DNA of 20,816 nucleotides from Lachnospiraceae bacterium (lineage in GTDB: Bacteria > Bacillota > Clostridia > Lachnospirales > Lachnospiraceae): NCBI GenBank assembly GCA_900771995.1, contig CAAGQC010000004.1:1-20816 (forward strand), written 5' to 3'. The notes below the pieces were generated by a model. That model worked only from the letters and a program-made list of their open reading frames with translations. It was not told where the DNA came from and made no database searches. Positions 1-6,950 of this stretch are shown piece after piece (position 1 is the stretch's first letter; every line of letters starts with the position of its first letter). Made by a program: the position numbers and the translations under genes.

Positions 1-379
1 GCGGAGTCAGATCCAGGATCTTAGCTGCTTCCTTAACCATCTTGTCGATCTGATCCTTGGGAACTTTTCTCAGCTTCAGACCGAATGCCATGTTGTCGTA
101 TACGGACATATGAGGATACAGGGCGTAGTTCTGGAATACCATTGCGATATCTCTGTCCTTAGGCTCTACGTCATTAACTACTCTGTCACCGATCTTCAGT
201 TCACCGGAAGAGATATCTTCCAGACCTGCGATCATACGAAGGGTGGTGGACTTACCACATCCGGAAGGACCTACGAAAATGATGAACTCCTGATCTGCGA
301 TCTCAAGGTTGAAATCCTTAACAGCTTCGAAACCGTTAGGATATACTTTGCAGACATTCTTTAAAGATAAACTTGCCAT
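1..379 (-). CDS. Carbohydrate ABC transporter ATP-binding protein (MsmX/UgpC type), 3' part outside the window
   Basis: This is the first 126 codons of an ABC ATPase that powers import of oligosaccharides or similar solutes from the cytoplasmic face of the membrane. Visible are the Walker A motif GPSGCGKST at residues 37-45 and a Q-loop (VFQNYALYPHM, Gln83), a wording typical of the MsmX/MsmK/UgpC family whose members often serve several sugar importers. The signature motif, Walker B and the regulatory C-terminal domain lie beyond the window edge. The start is ATG at 377-379, with AAAGGAG about 8 nt upstream. The gene follows the cyclase gene on the same strand after a 234-nt gap that holds its own probable promoter. 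No permease or binding-protein gene is in view, so the substrate is unknown. The family assignment is firm; msmX, msmK and ugpC cannot be told apart here. Confidence 0.93.
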   Translation of the reverse strand, partial: MASLSLKNVCKVYPNGFEAVKDFNLEIADQEFIIFVGPSGCGKSTTLRMIAGLEDISSGELKIGDRVVNDVEPKDRDIAMVFQNYALYPHMSVYDNMAFGLKLRKVPKDQIDKMVKEAAKILDLTP

Positions 380-402
380 TTGAAAATACTCCTTTCATAT
401 TT

Positions 403-444
403 ACAATGTTATTTTCTCTCATTGTGAAACGATATGTCTCGTTT
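403..444. repeat. Two inverted repeats in the ABC ATPase leader, candidate operators
   Basis: The first is a perfect 6-bp repeat, AAACGA (427-432) and TCGTTT (439-444), with a 6-bp centre. The second is ACAATG (403-408) and CATTGT (420-425), with an 11-bp centre. Both lie just downstream of the predicted transcription start, where a repressor would block transcription. Neither matches the cre consensus well. Operator function is inferred from position and symmetry only. Confidence 0.35.
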
Positions 445-456
445 GAATCTGAATTC

Positions 457-484
457 AGTATAACGAAAATCACGAAAATGTGCC
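457..484 (-). promoter_or_regulatory. Probable promoter of the ABC ATPase gene
   Basis: Read on the minus strand there is a -10 element TATACT (457-462) and, 16 nt upstream, a weak -35 candidate GGCACA (479-484, three of six consensus bases). Transcription would start near 450 and give a leader of about 70 nt before the ATG at 379. The -10 is good and the -35 poor, so an activator or another start site is possible. I see no terminator between the cyclase stop at 614 and this site, so readthrough from the upstream operon is also possible. Confidence 0.4.
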
Positions 485-613
485 ATACCACTATTTCACA
501 AAGATTTCGAATCATATTGTAAGAATTGCTTATAAAGTTCTGTTTTTTTCGAAATGCTTGTCAGATTGAACAAATCCGCCTGCATTTCTTGGACATATTC
601 CACAACAGATACC

Positions 614-2107
614 TTACTTTACCTCTTTTTCGGGCTTTTTATAAAAGCTCAGCTGATTCTTACCGTGTCTTTTTGACACATACAGTGCATTATCCGCGGC
701 TTTATACAGATCCTCAAAGGTCTTGCCGTCCCCGGGGAAGACTGCCGCTCCCACGCTGGCTGTTACGGAGTACTTTACATACTCACCCACTTCAAACTGG
801 TGGAAGAACTGCTCGATCTTCCTGCCTTCCCGCTCGATCATGCTGATCTCCCGGATATCCTTCAGAAATACCATGAACTCATCACCGCCGGTACGTCCCA
901 CGATGTCCGTGGCGCGGAACATGGACTGCAGACGTACTGCCAGACTACGGAGCACTTCGTCTCCGAATGCATGTCCCATGGTATCGTTGATCTTCTTAAA
1001 ATTATCTACATCCAGCACAAACAGTACCCCCTGTTTGTCCGGATACTTCTCCATATATTCCCGAATCTTACGCTCGGTAGCCATTTTGTTGTTCAGTTCC
1101 GTCAGCAGATCGGTATCCGCCTTGTCCTCCAGTACCTTACTGTGTTCCGAGGCTTTGATACGCACCAGAATATTGATTACCGTGATCACGACGATGGTTA
1201 CTGCAATGGAAATACTGATCTTGATGATCAGGTTCACAATAGGTCCCCGGAAAGCCTGCTGGATGCCGGACAGATAGGATTCGTCGATTCCCACCACCAG
1301 ACTCCATTCCGTTTCCCGTATCGGAAAATGACAGACAATCTTACCCGTATCGTTTTCTCTTATATGCAGAATACCGCTGCTGCCCTTCTGCTGCTGCCTG
1401 TCGAACAGGGTCCAGCTTCCCAGGCTCTCCGCTACATCCTTTAGGGAATTCCAGAAGTCATTCTGTAAGATCGTGGTTTCGCCCGTGGCACCGTAACTCG
1501 CCATAACGGTACCGTTACGGTTTACCAGTGAGAAAAAGGCCTTGTCTTCATACTCGGAATTGTTGAAGAAATCCGTCAGATCCGCAGGATCCATATAGCT
1601 GAGCAGATATCCGGTAACATTGTTGGAACCCGTGATCGGGCTGACGCAGATAAATGCGGTCCTGCCATTGATCCCGTCTGACTGGGCATAGATATAATGG
1701 GTGGCTGTTCCGCTGATATTGCCGTAGTAATTCAGCTCCGTCATATCAAATTCCCGGCGGTCACTCAGCATTCCTTTTCCGTTCACCGCACAATACGCAG
1801 ACATATAAGCACTGCTGGCTCTCACGATGGTATCCAGCTTCTCATATACAAAGGCATCGCTTCTGTCGGGACGGCTCGCCATAATGGAAGCCATGGCACC
1901 GGTAATATCTCCCAGCGCTCCCAGCTTGTCATCCACCCCTGCGGAATAGTAAAAACCGATCTGCTCTGCCTGATTGTCCACTACTGTCCGTATGGCCGAA
2001 TTCATTTTGCTGTTAAAATCGTAAATACTCAGGACAAGTGCAACTACCAGCAATGCACTGGGAAGAATCCACTGGAGAATAATTTCCCCAAATTTTCTCT
2101 TCTGCAT
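614..2107 (-). CDS. Membrane-anchored sensor diguanylate cyclase (Cache-like domain plus GGDEF)
   Basis: This 497-residue protein should condense two GTP into cyclic di-GMP at the inner face of the membrane in response to an extracellular signal. A first membrane segment lies at about residues 11-28, an extracytoplasmic region of about 260 residues resembles a Cache sensor, and a second membrane segment lies at about 290-315. The GGDEF domain fills the C-terminal 165 residues. The active-site motif GGDEF is intact (407-411), and an inhibitory-site RxxD (RATD, 398-401) sits exactly five residues before it, so product inhibition is expected. LDVDNFKKIND (365-375) is the usual metal/substrate segment. 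The ATG at 2107 has a modest GAGAGG-type ribosome-binding site. It is the last gene of a run after the YesL gene (39-nt gap). The signal it senses cannot be read from the sequence. Confidence 0.92.
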   Translation of the reverse strand: MQKRKFGEIILQWILPSALLVVALVLSIYDFNSKMNSAIRTVVDNQAEQIGFYYSAGVDDKLGALGDITGAMASIMASRPDRSDAFVYEKLDTIVRASSAYMSAYCAVNGKGMLSDRREFDMTELNYYGNISGTATHYIYAQSDGINGRTAFICVSPITGSNNVTGYLLSYMDPADLTDFFNNSEYEDKAFFSLVNRNGTVMASYGATGETTILQNDFWNSLKDVAESLGSWTLFDRQQQKGSSGILHIRENDTGKIVCHFPIRETEWSLVVGIDESYLSGIQQAFRGPIVNLIIKISISIAVTIVVITVINILVRIKASEHSKVLEDKADTDLLTELNNKMATERKIREYMEKYPDKQGVLFVLDVDNFKKINDTMGHAFGDEVLRSLAVRLQSMFRATDIVGRTGGDEFMVFLKDIREISMIEREGRKIEQFFHQFEVGEYVKYSVTASVGAAVFPGDGKTFEDLYKAADNALYVSKRHGKNQLSFYKKPEKEVK

Positions 2108-2146
2108 ACTCCGAACACCTCTCGTTTACTGCCCCGCAGGACATTG

Positions 2147-2857
2147 TTACTTCTGGTCTGTTTTCAGACCTTCATCCAGCTCATCGTGAAATACTCTTTC
2201 ATCCTCTTCCGGAGAGACTTCCGGTGCAGGCTCCTGCTCCGACAGCAGCTGATCTTCCAGCTTCTGGAAGAATTTGTTGTACAGCATGGCGGAGGCATAT
2301 GCCGGCAGTGAAAATCCAAACAGGAAAATGATGGGTATCAGTCGTAAAGATACCAGATAAATGATCAGCGGGAAGAATGCCATCACGAACATCACGACTG
2401 TCTTGGGCAGCTGTAAGATGCTCATGATAAAAGCGTTGCGAATGGTTCCCATGATCGTATTTTCGAACTTGGCAAGTACCGGAAATACATACAGGGCCGC
2501 ACAGATCACCAGCACCGCTGCTGCCATGATCAGTACTACCAGCACCTGGCTGAACTGTATTCCTGACTTCGTAATAATATAGTAGTCACCGCCAAGAACC
2601 GCCGCTGCCAGCAAAAGCAGCAGCCAGATCACCGTTGCCTGACGGAAATTGGTCTTAAAAGATTTAAAAAATGCTCTGGTAATGTAACTTTCCTCATTCC
2701 GCACGATCTTCAATGCCACATAGTGCATGGAAGTAAATGCCGCTCCTGCGGTAATGATAGGGATACAGCAGATCAGGGTCAGAATATTGAGCCACATCAG
2801 GTCTGCCATTTTGTTCAGTACATTCATTAAGGGGCTGTCCAGGTCAAAAATTTTCAT
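2147..2857 (-). CDS. YesL family (DUF624) integral membrane protein
   Basis: A 236-residue membrane protein whose N-terminal region (MKIFDLDSPLMNVLNKMADL, followed by WLNILTLICCIPIITAGAA) is the hallmark of the YesL/DUF624 family. I see hydrophobic segments at about residues 20-45, 75-90, 103-127 and a long one at 151-190. A strongly acidic cytoplasmic-type tail (about 200-236, rich in Glu and Asp) follows. YesL proteins are usually found next to sugar ABC transporters and glycan-degradation genes, but their biochemical role is not established. The nearby sugar ABC ATPase fits that pattern, although the transporter permeases are not in this window. The start is ATG at 2855-2857 with AAAGGA upstream. 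The gene lies 23 nt after the acetyltransferase gene and 39 nt before the cyclase gene, so it is probably co-transcribed with both. Confidence 0.88.
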   Translation of the reverse strand: MKIFDLDSPLMNVLNKMADLMWLNILTLICCIPIITAGAAFTSMHYVALKIVRNEESYITRAFFKSFKTNFRQATVIWLLLLLAAAVLGGDYYIITKSGIQFSQVLVVLIMAAAVLVICAALYVFPVLAKFENTIMGTIRNAFIMSILQLPKTVVMFVMAFFPLIIYLVSLRLIPIIFLFGFSLPAYASAMLYNKFFQKLEDQLLSEQEPAPEVSPEEDERVFHDELDEGLKTDQK

Positions 2858-2880
2858 TTACGTCTTATCCTTTTCTGTTT

Positions 2881-3363
2881 TTATAAAAATTTTTCCATCG
2901 GTGTCACTCGGATCCCCGAGAATGCTTCCTCTTCATGCACAACATGAAATCCCAGTTTCCGATAGAAATCCACGGCATAAGGTGCTGCTTTCAGCGACAT
3001 ATACCGTTCCCCTTCCTCTTTTTTGAGATATTCGCACATTCTTCCCATCAGATTCCGGCCGATCCCTCTGTGATGGTATTCTTCGTCTACGAAAAGAAGT
3101 GACAAATGATTGTAATTCCGCACGGAAGCCGCTCCGATGATCCTCGCACCGTCCAGTGCCACCATCATCTGATATCTTCCCTGCCGGAACGACTTATAGA
3201 GGTGTTCATCCGTAATGAAATCATAAAAATTACGAATTCCCTCCTCTGTATAATCCACCGCCTCAAATTTTAAAAATGTCTTCCAGATCATATGCATGGC
3301 AGGAATCCAGTCTTTGTCTTCCGCCCATCTGATCTCGTAAGTGCCCGTTGCTGCGTCCGGCAT
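2881..3363 (-). CDS. GNAT family N-acetyltransferase
   Basis: This 160-residue protein is a single GNAT domain, which transfers an acyl group from acetyl-CoA to an amine. The acetyl-CoA pyrophosphate-binding motif HHRGIGRNLM is at residues 97-106, preceded by the strand LSLLFVDEEY and followed by the typical C-terminal DFYRKLGF (132-139). The substrate is not predictable. The frame stays open upstream to another ATG at 3432, but that would overlap the preceding gene by 34 nt. The ATG at 3361-3363 has GAGGCGG about 7 nt upstream and starts just before the conserved first strand (YEIRWAEDKD), so I chose it. The gene sits between the alpha/beta hydrolase (35-nt gap) and the YesL gene (23-nt gap) in the same operon. 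Confidence 0.88.
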   Translation of the reverse strand: MPDAATGTYEIRWAEDKDWIPAMHMIWKTFLKFEAVDYTEEGIRNFYDFITDEHLYKSFRQGRYQMMVALDGARIIGAASVRNYNHLSLLFVDEEYHHRGIGRNLMGRMCEYLKKEEGERYMSLKAAPYAVDFYRKLGFHVVHEEEAFSGIRVTPMEKFL

Positions 3364-3398
3364 GACACACCGCCTCTCTGCCCCGAAAGTCCCCGTCC

Positions 3399-4340
3399 CT
3401 ATACGAACGCCGGAATCTCCTTCCGGATCCATTGATAGATGTCTTCCATGGCCCGTTCTCCGTCTTCCTCATTCAGGAGTTCATGTCTGTCATTCTCGTA
3501 CAGCTTGACCGTAATGTTCTTCACACCGGCTCTTTTCAGAGAATCACAGGCCTTCGTTACGCCCCTGCCGTAATCTCCCACAGGGTCCTCCGCACCGGAT
3601 ACCATGAGAATCGGCAGATTCTGAGGCACCTTCTCCAGATTCTCCTGCTTCTGTAAGCGTCCGATCAGTTCGAACAATGTCTGGAATCCATTCACGGTGA
3701 AAGTAAATCCGCACAGTTCATCCGCTATATAGCGGTCCACGTTCTCCGTGTTCCGGCTGAGCCAGTCGCTTGCGGTCTTCGGAGCCTCGATCCGCTTGTT
3801 GTAGCCTCCGAAAGCAGCCTTATCAATAAAATGGCTGACATGCTTCGATCCGCAGAACAGCTTCTGGATGCCTGCCATTGCCTTGGAACACAGGATCAGT
3901 CCTCTGGACTGCATTCCTGTTCCCACAATGACCGCCCCGTCAATTCCCTTGCCGTAACGGCACAGATAATTTCTTGTAATGAAGGAGCCCATGCTGTGTC
4001 CCAGAATCACATAGGGCACCTCCGGGTAGCTTTCTTCTGTAATCTTTTTCAGTCTGTGCACATCCCGCACCACTACCGTCGCCGGATCCTGTTCGCAGAA
4101 ATAGCCGAACGTCCCGCCTTCCGCTACAGACTTTCCGTGTCCCAGATGGTCTTCGCCGGTGACCAGAATTCCTCTCTGTGTAAGGAACTCTGCCAGATTC
4201 TCATAGCGTTCCACATATTCCGCCATGCCGTGCACCACCTGCACGATGCCTTTTACATTACCGTCATCGGGAGTATATCTCACTGCATGGATACGGTTCT
4301 CGCCGTCCCGGGAATCAAAGTAGAATTCTTCCTTGATCAT
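3399..4340 (-). CDS. Alpha/beta hydrolase, monoacylglycerol lipase / lysophospholipase type
   Basis: A 313-residue serine hydrolase of the Hydrolase_4 (PldB/monoglyceride lipase-like) group, expected to cleave an ester such as a monoacylglycerol or lysophospholipid. The oxyanion-hole segment VVHGMAEY is at residues 35-42 and GEDHLGHGKS at 62-71. The nucleophile elbow GHSMG places the catalytic Ser at 116. The acid is probably Asp252 (SGAEDPVGD) and the base His286 (YENDRHELLNE). There is no signal peptide, so the enzyme is cytoplasmic. The ATG at 4338-4340 is preceded by a strong AAGGAGG. It is the first gene of the hydrolase, acetyltransferase, YesL and cyclase run, and is preceded by a promoter and a hairpin leader. 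The natural substrate is not known. Confidence 0.9.
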   Translation of the reverse strand: MIKEEFYFDSRDGENRIHAVRYTPDDGNVKGIVQVVHGMAEYVERYENLAEFLTQRGILVTGEDHLGHGKSVAEGGTFGYFCEQDPATVVVRDVHRLKKITEESYPEVPYVILGHSMGSFITRNYLCRYGKGIDGAVIVGTGMQSRGLILCSKAMAGIQKLFCGSKHVSHFIDKAAFGGYNKRIEAPKTASDWLSRNTENVDRYIADELCGFTFTVNGFQTLFELIGRLQKQENLEKVPQNLPILMVSGAEDPVGDYGRGVTKACDSLKRAGVKNITVKLYENDRHELLNEEDGERAMEDIYQWIRKEIPAFV

Positions 4341-4359
4341 ATGGCCTCCTTGGTTGCGG

Positions 4360-4420
4360 AAAAATCATAGGACGCACAAAGCAAATGGCATTTTTACGGT
4401 CACTTCTTCCTGCGTCCTAT
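4360..4420 (-). promoter_or_regulatory. Leader hairpin with U-tract before the hydrolase operon (terminator or attenuator)
   Basis: A perfect 10-bp inverted repeat, ATAGGACGCA / TGCGTCCTAT, occupies 4411-4420 and 4367-4376, with a 34-nt loop. On the minus strand the second arm is followed by GATTTTTCC (T-run at 4360-4364), the shape of an intrinsic terminator. It lies after metG and also directly after the predicted start of the hydrolase promoter, so transcripts from that promoter would begin at the first arm. It may be the metG terminator, an attenuator of the hydrolase operon, or both. The loop and second arm also contain a 9-codon reading frame (4391 to 4365; MPFALCVL and stop) of unproven meaning. 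Confidence 0.6.
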
Positions 4421-4422
4421 TC

Positions 4423-4451
4423 ATTATATAACACTTTTTCTAAAATTTTAA
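4423..4451 (-). promoter_or_regulatory. Probable promoter of the hydrolase-GNAT-YesL-cyclase operon
   Basis: On the minus strand a perfect -10 TATAAT (4423-4428) is preceded by a 17-nt spacer and TTAAAA (4446-4451), four of six matches to the -35 consensus. The predicted start near 4416 falls at the edge of the leader hairpin. The site is only about 30-50 nt downstream of the metG stop codon. Confidence 0.6.
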
Positions 4452-4480
4452 GCCCTATCTTGCTTTTTGTTAGTAAAAAA

Positions 4481-6490
4481 TTAACAAATCTCCGCTCCGA
4501 CCGGCATATTCTTCTCCGGAGTGACCAGAGCGAGGTTGCCTTCCGCATCTTCCGCGCACAGGATCATGCCTTCAGACACTACTCCTGCCAGCTTTGCAGG
4601 CTTCAGGTTCACCAGAACCATGACCTTCTTGCCCACCATTTCCTCGGGGCTGTAATGTGCCTTGATGCCGGAGACGATCTGACGTACCTGACTGCCGATC
4701 TTCACCTGGCTGCAAAGAAGCTTCTTGGATTTTGGCACTGCCTCACAGGAGATGATCTCGCCGACCTGGAACTGCATTTTTGCGAAATCGTCATATTCGA
4801 TTTCCGCCTTGGGCTCGATGTCGATAGCTTCCTGCTCTGCTTTCTCTGCTTCCGCACTTGCTTCTTCCGCTTCATGCTCCGCTGCTGCCTTGATCATGGC
4901 TTCTTCCAGTTCTGCCTCTTTTTTCGCTACATCCTTCATATCCAGACGGGCGAAGAGGATCTCCGGCTGGTCGGTCACCTTATTGCCGCTCTCATACAGG
5001 CTGAACTGTTCCAGCTGATTGAAATCACGCAGGGAAGTATTCAGCTGTTTTGCGATCTTTTCCGCGGTCTCGGGCATATAGGGCTCCAGCAGAGAAGCTC
5101 CGATGATGATGCCTTCCACCAGATTGTACAGAACGGTTGCAAGACGGTCTGCCTTGGCTTCATCCTTGGCCAGTACCCAGGGCTCGGTCTCATCGATATA
5201 TTTGTTGCAGCGCTTGAAGATGCCGAAGATCTCAGTCAGGGCATCTGCCACACGCAGTTCTTCCATCTTTGCCACCACTTTGGCATAGGTGCCGGTCACG
5301 GTCTGCTTCAGATCCGCATCCACTGCTGCGTCATTCTCGGTCAGCTGTACGTTCTTATTCTCTACCACGCCACCAAAGTACTTGTTGCTCATGGAGATAG
5401 TACGATTCACCAGGTTACCCAGAGTGTTGGCCAGATCGGAATTGGTACGCTCTGCCACCAGTTCCCAGGTCAGGTTACCGTCGTTTTCAAAAGGCATCTC
5501 ATGCAACACATAGTAACGTACCGCATCCACGCCGAAATAATCTACCAGATCATCCGCATAGACTACGTTTCCTTTGGATTTGCTCATCTTGCCGCCGCCC
5601 ATGAGAAGCCAGGGATGTCCGAATACCTGCTTCGGCAGGGGCTCGCCCAGTGCCATCAGGAAAATGGGCCAGTAGATGGTATGGAAACGGATGATGTCCT
5701 TACCGATCAGATGCAGGTCTGCAGGCCACAGTTTCTTGTACTGCTCGGTGCTGTTACCGTCTGCATCGTAGCCGATTCCGGTGATATAGTTGGTCAGGGC
5801 ATCCAGCCATACATAGATGACATGCTTGGGATCGAAGGTTACCGGAATGCCCCAGGTAAAGGAAGTACGGGATACGCACAGATCCTGTAAGCCGGGGAGC
5901 AGGAAGTTGTTCATCATCTCGTTCTTACGGGAAACGGGCTGGATGAACTCCGGGTGCTCGTTAATATGCTTGATCAGCTTGTCTGCATATTTGCTCATAC
6001 GGAAGAAATACGCTTCCTCCTTGGCCGGCTTTACGACACCGCCGCAGTCCGGGCACTTGCCGTCCACCAGCTGGGACTCGGTCCAGAAGGACTCACAGGG
6101 AGTACAGTACATTCCCTCGTAAGCTCCCTTGTAGATGTCGCCCTGATCGTAGAGACGCTTGAAGATCTTCTGTACCTGTTTCTCATGATCCTCATCGGTG
6201 GTACGGATGAACTTATCATAGGAAATGTTCAGCAGGTCGCACAGACCGCGGATGATACCGGCGATCTTGTCTACATGCTCCTTGGGGGTGATCCCGGCTG
6301 CCTCTGCCTTCAGTTCGATCTTCTGGCCGTGCTCATCGGTACCGGTCTGGAAGAAGACATCGTAGCCTTCTTTTCTCTTAAAACGTGCAATACTGTCTGC
6401 CAGTACGATCTCGTAGTTATTGCCGATATGGGGCTTTGCAGACGTATAGGCGATTGCTGTGGTAAGATAATATTTTCCTTTGCTTTCCAT
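4481..6490 (-). CDS. metG: Methionyl-tRNA synthetase with C-terminal tRNA-binding domain
   Basis: A 669-residue class I synthetase that charges tRNA-Met with methionine in the cytoplasm. The HIGH-type signature PHIGN is at residues 20-24, the zinc knuckle has four cysteines (C129, C132, C146, C149), and the KMSKS loop is at 301-305 (GGGKMSKSKGN). An alpha-helical anticodon-binding domain follows (about 330-530). A Lys/Glu/Ala-rich linker (about 520-555) leads to a C-terminal EMAP/Trbp111-type OB-fold (about 565-669, with MQFQVGEIISCEAV and LKPAKLAGVVSEGMIL), which strengthens tRNA binding and dimerisation. The ATG at 6488-6490 has AAAAGGAG upstream. Expression is controlled by a methionine T-box leader. 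No clear terminator follows, unless the hairpin at 4367-4420 serves. Confidence 0.98.
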   Translation of the reverse strand: MESKGKYYLTTAIAYTSAKPHIGNNYEIVLADSIARFKRKEGYDVFFQTGTDEHGQKIELKAEAAGITPKEHVDKIAGIIRGLCDLLNISYDKFIRTTDEDHEKQVQKIFKRLYDQGDIYKGAYEGMYCTPCESFWTESQLVDGKCPDCGGVVKPAKEEAYFFRMSKYADKLIKHINEHPEFIQPVSRKNEMMNNFLLPGLQDLCVSRTSFTWGIPVTFDPKHVIYVWLDALTNYITGIGYDADGNSTEQYKKLWPADLHLIGKDIIRFHTIYWPIFLMALGEPLPKQVFGHPWLLMGGGKMSKSKGNVVYADDLVDYFGVDAVRYYVLHEMPFENDGNLTWELVAERTNSDLANTLGNLVNRTISMSNKYFGGVVENKNVQLTENDAAVDADLKQTVTGTYAKVVAKMEELRVADALTEIFGIFKRCNKYIDETEPWVLAKDEAKADRLATVLYNLVEGIIIGASLLEPYMPETAEKIAKQLNTSLRDFNQLEQFSLYESGNKVTDQPEILFARLDMKDVAKKEAELEEAMIKAAAEHEAEEASAEAEKAEQEAIDIEPKAEIEYDDFAKMQFQVGEIISCEAVPKSKKLLCSQVKIGSQVRQIVSGIKAHYSPEEMVGKKVMVLVNLKPAKLAGVVSEGMILCAEDAEGNLALVTPEKNMPVGAEIC

Positions 6491-6530
6491 AATCTTACAC
6501 TCCTTTTCTCTTTTCTTTATTTATTGCAAT

Positions 6531-6571
6531 AAAAAAGTCTTCCGGAAGAACCTTAAGTTCCTCAAGAAGAC
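6531..6571 (-). terminator. Terminator of the metG T-box (default OFF structure)
   Basis: On the minus strand GTCTTC (6566-6571) pairs with GAAGAC (6537-6542), and inside it GAGGAAC pairs with GTTCTTC around a TTAA loop. Six Ts follow (6531-6536). The left arm overlaps the 3' strand of the antiterminator, so the two structures exclude each other, as in all transcriptional T-boxes. Confidence 0.88.
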
Positions 6572-6828
6572 GAGCGTTGTCTCGTGTTACCACTTCTCTT
6601 CGTCTGTACCTCACAGCACAGACCTCTTCGGGTCCGTAACCCTATCCGCTGTAACAGGCGGATCCTGTCGCAGCCTTGCTTCCACCGTTCCTGTGTCATC
6701 CCGGTGTCCGTTCGGTGCGCCGCTCAGAAGCCATCTTCTCTATCCGTCCGTTCCATTCCTCTCAGCCTGCCGGAATGTTCTCTGTAGAACTTCTATAATA
6801 GATACTCTCTTCCTCATTGCATTTGCGT
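6531..6828 (-). ncRNA. T-box riboswitch leader of metG (methionine specifier)
   Basis: This roughly 300-nt leader senses uncharged tRNA-Met and prevents premature termination before metG. The T-box sequence AGTGGTAACACGAG lies at 6581-6594 (minus strand), with the tRNA-end-pairing TGGT bulge at 6589-6592, matching an ACCA 3' end. ACGAG and CTCGT form the antiterminator top. At the base of Stem I, AGAAG (6790-6794) pairs with CTTCT (6726-6730). The specifier codon ATG (6732-6734), followed by a purine and then the CTTCT strand, is where a T-box specifier is expected. The competing terminator is at 6531-6571. The 5' end is inferred from the promoter and is approximate. Confidence 0.9.
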
Positions 6829-6834
6829 ATTCTT

Positions 6835-6863
6835 ACAGTAGCACAGGAAATGTGCCCTGTCAA
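6835..6863 (-). promoter_or_regulatory. Promoter of the metG leader
   Basis: On the minus strand a perfect -35 TTGACA (6858-6863), a 17-nt spacer and a weaker -10 TACTGT (6835-6840) are seen. The spacer contains the inverted repeat GCACA-TTTCC-TGTGC (6841-6855), which could be chance or a regulator site. The transcript would start near 6828, a short distance before T-box Stem I. Confidence 0.65.
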
Positions 6864-6874
6864 TGCAGTTTTTG

Positions 6875-6902
6875 TTGCCATGCGATCGTAAAGGTGTATA
6901 AT
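6875..6902 (+). promoter_or_regulatory. Promoter of the GGDEF-EAL gene
   Basis: TTGCCA (6875-6880), a 16-nt spacer and a perfect TATAAT (6897-6902) precede the ATG at 6951. Its -35 is only 11 bp from the -35 of the divergent metG promoter, so the two back-to-back promoters could compete for polymerase or share a regulator. Confidence 0.65.
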
Positions 6903-6950
6903 AGTATATTATATAAGGTAATTTTTACATCATACATAAGAGGTCATAAA

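Noticed and set aside
427..444. Catabolite-response element (cre) before the ABC ATPase gene
   Set aside because: TGAAACG is present, but the spacing and second half do not fit the cre consensus; kept only as a generic inverted repeat.
4481..4510. TTTGTTA / TAACAAA inverted repeat at the metG 3' end as terminator
   Set aside because: Low GC stem and no T-run after it on the minus strand; the hairpin at 4367-4420 is a better candidate.
4385..5890. 501-codon open frame on the plus strand
   Set aside because: It lies wholly antisense to metG, whose motifs and domain order are unmistakable; the translation shows no recognisable family and is a codon-bias shadow.
6480..6950. N-terminal extension of the GGDEF-EAL protein by 157 codons
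   Set aside because: This stretch is the antisense of the T-box leader and the promoter region; a good ribosome-binding site and a membrane segment begin at 6951.
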